From JBDHRG01 sp039807445 (GTDB lineage Bacteria; Pseudomonadota; Gammaproteobacteria; Competibacterales; Competibacteraceae): a stretch of 16,658 nt of DNA. The translations under genes were made by a program, and so were the position numbers. The notes beneath the pieces are model-generated. The model made no database searches and was not told where the DNA came from. It saw only the letters and a program-made list of their open reading frames with translations. Below are positions 7,697-13,639 of this stretch, piece after piece. Position 1 is the first letter of the stretch. Every line of letters begins with the position of its first letter. The stretch spans positions 1-16,658 of the forward strand of contig JBDHRG010000078.1 in NCBI GenBank assembly GCA_039807445.1, in the 5' to 3' direction.

Positions 7697-8425
7697 ATGA
7701 GCAACCGTACCCTGCTCGGCATGCTGACCCCCTCGTCGAACACCGCGCTCGAACCGCTGACCAGCGCAATGGTCGCGGGACTGCCCGGCGTCTCGGCGCA
7801 CTTCTCGCGCTTCACCGTCACCGAGATCTCGCTGCGCGACCAGGCGCTCGGCCAGTTCGACGACCGCAAGATCCTCGAGGCGGCCAAGCTGCTCGCCGAC
7901 GCCCGCGTCGACACCATCGGCTGGAACGGTACCTCGGCCGGCTGGCTCGGCTTCGAGACCGACGAGCACCTGTGCAAGCGCATCGAGGCCGAAACCGGCG
8001 TCAAGGCCTGCACCTCGGTGCTGGCGCTGAACGAGATCCTGACCCGGACCGAGGCGATGGAGTTCGCGCTGGTGACGCCCTACCTCGGCGAAGTCCAGGC
8101 GAAGATCGTCGACAACTACGCGCGCTCGGGCTTCAAGGTGGTCGCCGAGCGCCACCTCGACCGCCACGTCAACTTCAGCTTCTCGGAGGTCGGCGAGGGC
8201 GAGATCCGCCGCATGGTCTACGAGGTCGCCGAAGCCAGACCCAAGGCGATCACCACCTTCTGCACCAACCTGAAGGCGGCGCACCTGGTCGAGGAGCTCG
8301 AGCAGGAAGTCGGCATCCCGATCTACGACACGATCTCGACCGTGGTGTGGAAGTCACTGAAGCTGGCCGGCTACGACCCCAGCCGGGTGCAGGGCTGGGG
8401 CCGGCTGTTCCGCGAAGTCCGCTGA
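7697..8425 (+). CDS. Arylmalonate decarboxylase / maleate isomerase superfamily protein
   Basis: This cytoplasmic enzyme has 242 residues and belongs to the Asp/Glu racemase superfamily, in the branch holding maleate isomerase and arylmalonate decarboxylase (AMDase). It begins GMLTPSSNTALEP, the oxyanion and carboxylate-binding loop. Racemases and maleate isomerases use two cysteines. Here the second is present (C189 in TTFCTN), but the first position falls in WNGTSAG (G78-T79-S80), as in AMDase, which has Gly there and a single catalytic Cys. The C-terminus GYDPSRVQGWGRLF also matches the AMDase style. A cofactor-free decarboxylation of a substituted malonate is therefore more likely than racemisation. 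Its stop overlaps the ribosome binding site of the hydantoinase gene 13 bases upstream of that start, so the two are coupled. The natural substrate is unknown. Confidence 0.82.
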   Translation: MSNRTLLGMLTPSSNTALEPLTSAMVAGLPGVSAHFSRFTVTEISLRDQALGQFDDRKILEAAKLLADARVDTIGWNGTSAGWLGFETDEHLCKRIEAETGVKACTSVLALNEILTRTEAMEFALVTPYLGEVQAKIVDNYARSGFKVVAERHLDRHVNFSFSEVGEGEIRRMVYEVAEARPKAITTFCTNLKAAHLVEELEQEVGIPIYDTISTVVWKSLKLAGYDPSRVQGWGRLFREVR

Positions 8426-8438
8426 GGAGGGCGCCGCG

Positions 8439-9854
8439 ATGACCGTCTACGACCTGGTGATCCGCAACGCGCATGTCGCGACCGCCGCGGACAGCTTCCG
8501 CTGCGACATCGGCATCCGCGACGGCCGCATCGCGGCGCTGGCCGAGGGCCTGCCGGCGGGCCGTGAAGAGATCGACGCCACCGGCAAGCTGGTGCTGCCG
8601 GGCGGCATCGACGCCCACTGCCACATGGACCAGCCGATGCCCGACGGGCTGAGGATGGCCGACGATTTCGAGACCGGCACGCGCTCGGCGGCCTGCGGCG
8701 GCACCACGACGGTGATCCCGTTCGCGGCGCAGCAGAAGGGGCACTCGCTGAAGGCTGCAGTCGAGGACTACCACCGCCGTGCCGAAGGCAGGACCTACGT
8801 CGACTACGCCTTCCACCTGATCGTCACCGACCCGAGCCCGCAGGTCTTGGCCGAGGAGCTGCCCGCGCTGATCCGCGCCGGCTACACCTCGTTCAAGGTC
8901 TACATGACCTACGACGACCTCAAGCTCAACGACCGCCAGGTCCTCGATGTGCTGGCGATCGCGCGGCGCGAAGGCGCGCTGGTGATGGTGCACGCCGAGA
9001 ACGCGGACTGCATCGGCTGGCTGACCGAGGTGCTCGAGGCCGCCGGCCATACCGCGCCCGCGTACCATGCCGTCGCGCATTCGGCGGTGGCCGAGCGCGA
9101 GGCGACGCACCGCGCGATCTCGCTGTCCGAGCTGGTCGACGTGCCGATCCTGATCGTGCACGTGTCGGGCAAGGAAGCGATCGAGCAGATCCGCTGGGCG
9201 CACGGCAAGGGTCTGCGCATCTACGGCGAGACCTGTCCGCAGTACCTGTTCCTGACCGCCGAGCACCTGGGTCACGGCTACGAAGGCGCCAAGTGCGTGT
9301 GCAGCCCGCCGCCGCGCGACCAGGCCAACCAGGCGGCGGTGTGGGATGCGCTCGCCTCGGGCGTGTTCCAGGTGTTCTCGTCGGACCACGCGCCGTTTCG
9401 CTTCGACGACCCGCAGGGCAAGAAGCCCGGCGGCCGCGAGGTGCCGTTCCACTACATCCCGAACGGCATCCCGGGGCTCGAGACGCGGCTGCCGCTCCTG
9501 TTCTCCGAAGGTGTGGGCAAGGGGCGCATCGACATCCACCAGTTCGTCGCGCTGACCGCGACTCAGCCGGCGAAGATGTACGGGCTGTTTCCGCGCAAGG
9601 GTACCGTGGCGGTCGGTGCCGACGCCGACCTCGTGCTCTGGGACCCCGAGCGCGAAGTCACGATCCGCAACGAGATCTTGCACCACGCCGTCGACTACAC
9701 GCCCTACGAGGGCATCCGGGTCAAGGGCTGGCCGGTGCTGACGCTGTCGCGCGGCACCGTGGTCCAGCGCGACGGCGAGCTGCTCGCCGCGCCGGGCCAC
9801 GGGCAGTTCTTGCCGTGCGGGCTGCCGGCGCCGGCAAGGCCGAAGGTCCGATAA
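8439..9854 (+). CDS. Dihydropyrimidinase/hydantoinase-type cyclic amidohydrolase
   Basis: This 471-residue cytoplasmic metalloenzyme opens cyclic imides or ureides (dihydropyrimidines, hydantoins, related imides) at an internal amide bond. The dinuclear metal site is complete: H60 and H62 in DAHCHMD, the carboxylated Lys K153 in SFKVYMTY, H185 in VMVHAEN, H241 in LIVHVSG and D316 in SSDHAPF. GETCPQYL (263-270) and the C-terminal KGTVAVGADADLVLWDP are typical of the family. The length is normal for bacterial dihydropyrimidinases. GAGGAGGG at 8424-8431 is a strong ribosome binding site overlapping the stop of the previous gene. Family members differ widely in substrate, so hyuA or pydB-type naming is not justified. 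It is the last gene before a strong terminator. Confidence 0.92.
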   Translation: MTVYDLVIRNAHVATAADSFRCDIGIRDGRIAALAEGLPAGREEIDATGKLVLPGGIDAHCHMDQPMPDGLRMADDFETGTRSAACGGTTTVIPFAAQQKGHSLKAAVEDYHRRAEGRTYVDYAFHLIVTDPSPQVLAEELPALIRAGYTSFKVYMTYDDLKLNDRQVLDVLAIARREGALVMVHAENADCIGWLTEVLEAAGHTAPAYHAVAHSAVAEREATHRAISLSELVDVPILIVHVSGKEAIEQIRWAHGKGLRIYGETCPQYLFLTAEHLGHGYEGAKCVCSPPPRDQANQAAVWDALASGVFQVFSSDHAPFRFDDPQGKKPGGREVPFHYIPNGIPGLETRLPLLFSEGVGKGRIDIHQFVALTATQPAKMYGLFPRKGTVAVGADADLVLWDPEREVTIRNEILHHAVDYTPYEGIRVKGWPVLTLSRGTVVQRDGELLAAPGHGQFLPCGLPAPARPKVR

Positions 9855-9867
9855 CGCTTCCCTCCGC

Positions 9868-9906
9868 GGGGCGGTTTCACCGGCAGGTGATCCGCCCCTT
9901 CTTTTC
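9868..9906 (+). terminator. Intrinsic terminator of the FAH-MFS-decarboxylase-hydantoinase run
   Basis: GGGGCGG (9868-9874) pairs with CCGCCCC (9892-9898), with an inner stem TCACC/GGTGA around a GGCA loop, followed by TTCTTTT. It lies 14 bases after the hydantoinase stop and separates that unit from the UspA gene. Confidence 0.85.
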
Positions 9907-9942
9907 AAGGGTATCCCGAATCCCCGTCATGGAGCTTGCCGT

Positions 9943-10395
9943 ATGTTCAAGCACATCCTGCTGCCGACCGACGGCAGCGAACTTTCCGGACAGGCGATCG
10001 CGAAGTGCATCGCCTTCGCCCGCTCGATCGGCGCCAAGGTGACCGGCTTCCACGCGGTGCACGAGTTCCCGCTGCTCGCCTACGGGGCCTACGAAGAGAC
10101 CGGCGACGGCGCGCCGGTTTCGAAAGCCGACTACGAGCGCGAGGCCGTGGCTCGGGCGCAAAGCGCGCTGGCGGCGATCGACGCCGCGGCCCGGGATGCC
10201 GGCGTCGAATGCGAATGCCTCCAGCGCAGCGCCAGCCATCCGTTCGCCGCGATCGTCGCCGTGGCCGAGGAACGGGGCTGCGACCTGATCTTCATGGCGT
10301 CCCACGGCCGCAAGGGGCTCGAGGGGCTGCTGATCGGCTCCGAGACCACCAGGGTTCTGACCCACAGCAGGATCCCCGTGCTCGTGTATCGCTGA
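9943..10395 (+). CDS. Universal stress protein, UspA family
   Basis: This is a single-domain universal stress protein of 150 residues. It opens with MFKHILLPTDGSELS, the ATP-binding first strand and loop with its Asp. Near the end it has FMASHGRKGLEGLLIGSETTRVL (written here in the region 125-147), with the Gly-rich ATP-binding motif of the nucleotide-binding Usp subgroup, and closes IPVLVYR. Such proteins support survival under starvation or stress and are not enzymes of the neighbouring pathway. It follows the terminator at 9868-9906, so it probably has its own promoter, which I cannot point to. A GGAG at 9931-9934 serves the ATG at 9943. Confidence 0.93.
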   Translation: MFKHILLPTDGSELSGQAIAKCIAFARSIGAKVTGFHAVHEFPLLAYGAYEETGDGAPVSKADYEREAVARAQSALAAIDAAARDAGVECECLQRSASHPFAAIVAVAEERGCDLIFMASHGRKGLEGLLIGSETTRVLTHSRIPVLVYR

Positions 10396-10479
10396 GCCGC
10401 CGCCGCGATCATCGGCAGGAGACCACCAGGCCGAGCATCGCTCGAGTTCGCAGCTCGTTCCACCCGAGGAGATTGGCAA

Positions 10480-10607
10480 TGAACAGAACGGCGAAAAAGC
10501 CGTCGACGACATCCTTTTGCCTGCGTTCCGCCCGTCGGGACGCCGCAAGCGGTTTCGCCATCGACCCCCAGCCGAGCCGTCCGTGCCGAGCGCAGGAGAA
10601 GCCATGA
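10480..10607 (+). CDS. Possible 42-residue leader ORF coupled to the serine hydrolase
   Basis: A short open frame starts with ATG at 10480 after a well-spaced GAGGAG and ends in TGA at 10605-10607, overlapping the ATG of the serine hydrolase by the ATGA arrangement. The peptide (MNRTAKKPSTTSFCLRSARR...) is basic and has no family I recognise. A small hairpin, ACGGC-GAAAAA-GCCGT, lies just inside it. It may be a translated leader that couples ribosomes to the next gene, the remnant of a gene, or chance. Codon use gives little support for a selected protein. Confidence 0.3.
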
Positions 10608-10957
10608 AGATGAAGACCGTCGTATCCCGCTGCATCGCCCCTGTCGTGTTGCTGGCCGCGTGCGCCGGATACCCGCTGCTTTCCGCAGCCACCGAGCCCG
10701 CGACGGCCAACGGGACCGATCTGCCGGCGGCGGCGCCGGAAGCCGTCGGCGTCGATTCCGCGCTGCTCGTGCGCATGTCCGAATGGATCCGCAACGACAA
10801 GCTGGACGTGCGCAGCCTGCTGGTCCTCGAGGACGGCAAGCTGATCTTCGAGCGCTACAGCCAGGGGCTGACTCGGGACCACAACTACGAGCTCTATTCG
10901 GTCACCAAGACCGTGAGCTCGCTGCTGACCGGGATCCTGGTCGGGGAGGACAAGCTG
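10604..10957 (+). pseudogene. Beta-lactamase-fold serine hydrolase, N-terminal half (lipoprotein)
   Basis: These 118 residues are the front of a serine hydrolase of the class C beta-lactamase/NylB type. MKMKTVVSRCIAPVVLLAAC is a lipoprotein signal with lipobox LAAC (C20), so the mature protein would be tethered to the membrane on the outer side of the inner membrane. The catalytic SxxK is S99-V-T-K102 in ELYSVTKTVSSLLTG. Homology breaks off at VGEDKL. The frame continues through unrelated sequence to a stop at 11179. The matching C-terminal half with the Tyr motif begins at 11937. Roughly 90-100 residues that usually lie between (including the LLTMTSG-type motif region) are missing. The break spans about 1 kb of foreign DNA. 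Confidence 0.85.
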
Positions 10958-11179
10958 AAGGTGCCGAACGTGGCGATGTTGCGCCCCGAGCACTACGAGG
11001 CGGCCCACGCCGAGCTCGACGGCCTGCTGCCGCTGGCCGAGCAGCACTTGGCGCGCATGATCGCGCTCGACCGAGCGTTCATCGAGGCGGTACTGCGCCC
11101 GGCGGTGAGCATCCGCAAGGTGCGCGCGCTGGCGCGGCGCCAGGCGCGCCAGGGTGATCAGGTCGATCTGCTGAACTGA
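10958..11179 (+). pseudogene. C-terminal tail of an unidentified gene, fused to the hydrolase
   Basis: After VGEDKL the frame stays open for about 73 residues that do not look like a beta-lactamase fold: MLRPEHYEAAHAELDGLLPL, MIALDRAFIEAVLRP, then a basic stretch SIRKVRALARRQARQ, ending VDLLN. The high third-position GC suggests it was once real coding sequence, the 3' end of a gene that lay upstream of the small coiled-coil gene at 11215. I do not recognise the family. The in-frame fusion with the hydrolase front could produce a 191-residue hybrid lipoprotein, probably without activity because the Tyr and C-terminal motifs are absent. Confidence 0.5.
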
Positions 11180-11214
11180 GCCGCGTGGTAAGCTCGGCCG
11201 CAGGAGGTTCGACC

Positions 11215-11544
11215 ATGGCGACGGTCACGTTCGATACGCTGAAGTTCGTCGAGAGGCTCAGGGCGGCCGGCGTGCCCGAAGAGCAGGCCAAGGCGCTGGC
11301 CGAGGCGGTCAGTGAGGCGCAGGACGCCGCCGATGTGGCCACCAAGCGCGATCTGCGCGAGGTCGAAACCGTCCTGAAGCGCGACCTGCGTGAGGTCGAG
11401 ACGGCACTGAAGCGCGACATCCAGGATCTGCGCGCCGAGCTGCACGCCTCCCTGCGCGACCTCGAGCAGCGCCTGACGATCCGGCTCGGCGCCATGATCG
11501 CCGCCGCCGTCGCCCTGACGGCGGCGCTGGTGAAGCTGCTGTAG
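11215..11544 (+). CDS. Small coiled-coil membrane protein, DUF1640/CCDC90-like
   Basis: This 109-residue protein begins MATVTFDTLKFVERLRAAG, then VPEEQAKALAEAVSEA, the usual opening of short bacterial DUF1640-type proteins. The middle (44-76) is a coiled coil built from an 11-residue unit repeated three times (KRDLREVETVL, KRDLREVETAL, KRDIQDLRAEL). The end (about 91-109, GAMIAAAVALTAALVKLL) is a single transmembrane helix. AGGAGG at 11202-11207 fixes the ATG at 11215. The cellular role of these proteins in bacteria is not established; eukaryotic relatives are mitochondrial membrane proteins. It sits in the foreign segment between the two halves of the serine hydrolase, with its own terminator, and probably arrived with that segment. 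Confidence 0.8.
   Translation: MATVTFDTLKFVERLRAAGVPEEQAKALAEAVSEAQDAADVATKRDLREVETVLKRDLREVETALKRDIQDLRAELHASLRDLEQRLTIRLGAMIAAAVALTAALVKLL
11344..11442 (+). repeat. Three 33-bp tandem units encoding coiled-coil 11-mers
   Basis: Units run 11344-11376, 11377-11409 and 11410-11442. The first two differ at only a few bases and encode KRDLREVET(V/A)L; the third is diverged. This suggests a recent duplication within the coding sequence that lengthens the coil in steps of 11 residues. Confidence 0.75.
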
Positions 11545-11569
11545 CCCAGGCCGAAGGCGACAACCCGAC

Positions 11570-11592
11570 AAGCCCCGCCCCGCGCGGGGCTT
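11570..11592 (+). terminator. GC-rich terminator hairpin after the DUF1640-like gene
   Basis: AAGCCCCGC (11570-11578) pairs perfectly with GCGGGGCTT (11584-11592) around a 5-base loop, 25 bases after the small gene stop. The usual T run is missing because the sequence changes to a group II intron a few bases later. The hairpin is also the likely targeting element for that intron. Confidence 0.7.
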
Positions 11593-11599
11593 CGCATGT

Positions 11600-11934
11600 G
11601 TGCGCCCAGCATGGGCATGACCTCGGAGGTGAAAGTCCTCCCGCGAGCTGACCACAGCGAGCGAAGGGAAGCGCAACTGCGCGAGGGCGACCGAGCGTGG
11701 GAAGGGAGCGTGGAACGAAACTGCGAGCCGATGGACGAGAACCGGATACGAGGCGTGGCGGATCAGGGCGAGCGGGCACATCGTCGCGAAGCTCTTGTGG
11801 TCGAAGAGAAGCTGCGTAGATCCGGCGGCTGTGCAGTGAAGGGGCATGTCCTTACCTGGGGAGATCTCGCCTTGCGCCTGAAAGGGCGACGGCCAGCGAG
11901 GCTGAGGCGAGAAGTCAGCAGAGGCCGTAGTAGC
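11600..11934 (+). mobile_element. Group II intron, 5' fragment (no maturase, no domain V)
   Basis: The segment starts GTGCGCCCAGCATGGGC, the conserved 5' end of bacterial group II introns, followed by GGAGGTGAAAGTCCTCC, a domain I stem with its GUGAAAGU loop region. Near the end are GGGGAGATCTCGCC and AGTCAGCAGAGGCCGTAGTA, which in complete introns of this kind stand just before the reverse transcriptase/maturase start. The reverse transcriptase ORF, domain V and domain VI are absent; hydrolase sequence begins at about 11936. The start lies 7 bases after a terminator hairpin, the insertion preference of class C introns, so I favour that class, but this is inference. As it stands it can neither splice nor move by itself. 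Confidence 0.8.
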
Positions 11935-11936
11935 CG

Positions 11937-12566
11937 TTCGACTACACCGACGTCAACCCGGTGATGGTCGGCGCCGCGATCAGCGCCGCCGCCGGCCAGC
12001 GTGAAGACCGGTTCGCCGAGCAGCGGCTGTTCAAGCCGCTGGGCATGCGCGACTACCACTGGACCGGCGTCGATCAGACCGGTTCGGGCTGGGGGGCTGG
12101 GGGGCTGCGGCTGCGCGCGGTCGACATGGCCAAGCTCGGGCAGCTGGTGCTCGATGGCGGCCGCTGGCAGGGCAGGCAGATCGTTCCCGAGGCCTGGCTC
12201 CGGCAGATGACCTCGCCGAGCAGCGCGCCGTTCTACGGCTACTACTGGTGGATCAACAACGTCGTCGAGGGTCGGCCCGAGGTCGACGTGATGGGCTTCA
12301 AGGGACAGTTCATCACCGTGCTGCCCGCGCAGCGCGCCGTGGTCGTGATGACCAGCATGCTGCCGATCGAGGGCGGACTGCAGACCGCGAAGAACGTGCA
12401 GCTCTTCCGGCAGATGCTCGAGGACTACATCCTGCCGGCGCTGGACGGCGGGGCGGCGCCTTCCGAAGCCGCCCGCGAGGCGCTGCTGGACGAACTCGAA
12501 CTGAGCCGGCGCAGCCAGGGCGTCGCGGGCGTGGAGGCGGATCCGACCGACACCCCACGGATCTGA
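11937..12566 (+). pseudogene. Beta-lactamase-fold serine hydrolase, C-terminal half
   Basis: This continues the hydrolase begun at 10604 in a different frame. It opens FDYTDVNPVMVGAAISAAAG, containing the second catalytic motif (Tyr-x-Asn type, here YTDVN), then FKPLGMRDYHWTGVDQTG, LRLRAVDMAKLGQLVLDGG, IVPEAWLRQM, FYGYYWWINN, and a final strand GFKGQFITVLPAQRAVVVM, all typical of the 6-aminohexanoate-dimer-hydrolase/esterase-like class. The sequence starts directly at the end of the intron fragment and has no start codon with a ribosome binding site; GTG 11961 and ATG 11964 are internal. It ends 26 bases before the convergent LysR gene. Confidence 0.87.
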
Positions 12567-12592
12567 AAGGCCGGCATGCGGAACGCCGGACG

Positions 12593-13540
12593 CTACCCTG
12601 CCGACGGCGGACGGGCGTCGGCCCGCTCGGGGAACAGCAGCTCAAGGTAGGTCTGCAGCACCAGATTGGGGCGCCCGCCCTTGCGGGTGATGGCCTGGAA
12701 CTCGGTGACGTAGCGGTGCCGCTCGGGCAGCAGCGCCCGCATCCGGCCCTGCTCGACCCACAGCCGGGCGTAGTGCGTCGGCAGGTAGCCGATGTAGCGC
12801 CCGGTCAGGATCAGGAAGGCGACGCCTTCGCGGTCGGTGGCGGTAGCCGTGGCGTTCAGGGGCTGCTGCAGCGCCCGGATCGCCGGTGCCTGCGCGTAGG
12901 CCGGCGCGACGGCGTCGGTCGCGGCGATCCGCGCGTCGTCGAGCTCGGCTTCCGCCAGGTCGAACAGCGGGTGGCCGTGGCCGCAGTACAGCAGCGACTC
13001 CTCGTCGTACAGCGTGCGGTAGTCCAGCCCCGGCAGCGCGCGCAGCGCCGGCACCACGCCGACGTGCAGCCGACCGTCGAGCACGCCGAGCTCGATCTCG
13101 TTGGGCGGGATCATGCGGATGTTGACCCGCACGTCCGGCCCCGCCGCCTTCAGCGCGCTCAGCGCGTCGGTGACGCGCATGCGCGGCATCGTCACCAGGT
13201 TGTCGGTGATGCCGATGTCGAGCTCGCCGCGCAGGCGCGCGTGCAGCGTGTTGACCTCGGTGCGGAAGGCTTCGAGCGCGGCCAAGAGCTGCAGGCTCGC
13301 CTCGTGGACCTGCCGCCCCTCGTCGGTCAGCGCGAAGCCCGAGCGGCCGCGCTGGCACAGCCGCAGCCCCAGCCGCTTCTCGAGATCGGCCATGTGCAGG
13401 CTGATCGCCGCCCGGCCGATGTTGAGCTCGACCTCGGCGGCCGAGAAGCCGCCGCACTCGACCACGGTCTTGAAGACGCGCAACAGGCGTATGTCGAAGT
13501 CGCTGATCTGGCCGGCGAGCGCGGGACGTTTGGCGGGCAT
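12593..13540 (-). CDS. LysR-family transcriptional regulator
   Basis: This 315-residue protein has an N-terminal winged helix-turn-helix (about 16-75: IRLLRVFKTVVECGGFSAAEVEL, then ISLHMADLEKRLGLRLCQRG and FALTDEG) and a C-terminal effector domain from about 105 (GELDIGITDNLVTMPRM). It differs from textbook LysR sequences in having ELNIGRAAIS in place of the usual LNVSQPAVS in the recognition helix. It is divergent from the aminotransferase/dehydrogenase operon across 99 bases, the normal arrangement for a LysR activator acting on its neighbour. The likely ligand is a beta-amino acid or its semialdehyde; that is inference. No good ribosome binding site precedes the ATG at 13540. Confidence 0.92.
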   Translation of the reverse strand: MPAKRPALAGQISDFDIRLLRVFKTVVECGGFSAAEVELNIGRAAISLHMADLEKRLGLRLCQRGRSGFALTDEGRQVHEASLQLLAALEAFRTEVNTLHARLRGELDIGITDNLVTMPRMRVTDALSALKAAGPDVRVNIRMIPPNEIELGVLDGRLHVGVVPALRALPGLDYRTLYDEESLLYCGHGHPLFDLAEAELDDARIAATDAVAPAYAQAPAIRALQQPLNATATATDREGVAFLILTGRYIGYLPTHYARLWVEQGRMRALLPERHRYVTEFQAITRKGGRPNLVLQTYLELLFPERADARPPSAG

Positions 13541-13627
13541 AGGTAAACGGTTTCTTGACTGAAGATTTCAATTTATAGATTTAACCAACGTATTCCCCGG
13601 CGCATCCTCGCGTCAACGAACACCACC
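13541..13627. promoter_or_regulatory. Divergent LysR/aminotransferase control region
   Basis: The spacer contains an AT-rich core (13560-13590) with AGATTT repeated at 13563-13568 and 13577-13582 (14-base period), a plausible LysR binding area. TTGACT at 13555-13560 resembles a -35 box for the aminotransferase, but the best -10 candidates (TAGATT at 13576-13581) give a short 15-base spacing, as expected for an activator-dependent promoter. The minus strand carries TATAAA in the same core and may be the LysR promoter. Confidence 0.45.
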
Positions 13628-13639
13628 GAGGAGCGTGCC

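Noticed and set aside
5164..8013. A 949-residue open frame on the minus strand
   Set aside because: It is antisense to the FAH, MFS and AMDase-like genes, has low-complexity Arg/Ala/Asp/His-rich composition and no domain; long antisense frames are expected in GC-rich DNA.
7697..8425. Naming the gene as maleate isomerase, to complete an imide to maleamate to maleate to fumarate route
   Set aside because: Attractive with the amidase and imidase-like enzyme nearby, but the first catalytic Cys is replaced by an NGTS motif as in AMDase, and the amidase is truncated and in another operon.
8250..9908. A 552-residue minus-strand frame over the hydantoinase
   Set aside because: It is a shadow of a gene whose whole metal site is intact on the plus strand.
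11596..11964. A 122-residue frame across the intron fragment
   Set aside because: The DNA matches structured intron RNA rather than protein; the residues resemble no maturase.
12571..12589. CCGGC...GCCGG hairpin between the hydrolase and LysR genes as a bidirectional terminator
   Set aside because: The stem is only five pairs with a nine-base loop and no T run on either side.
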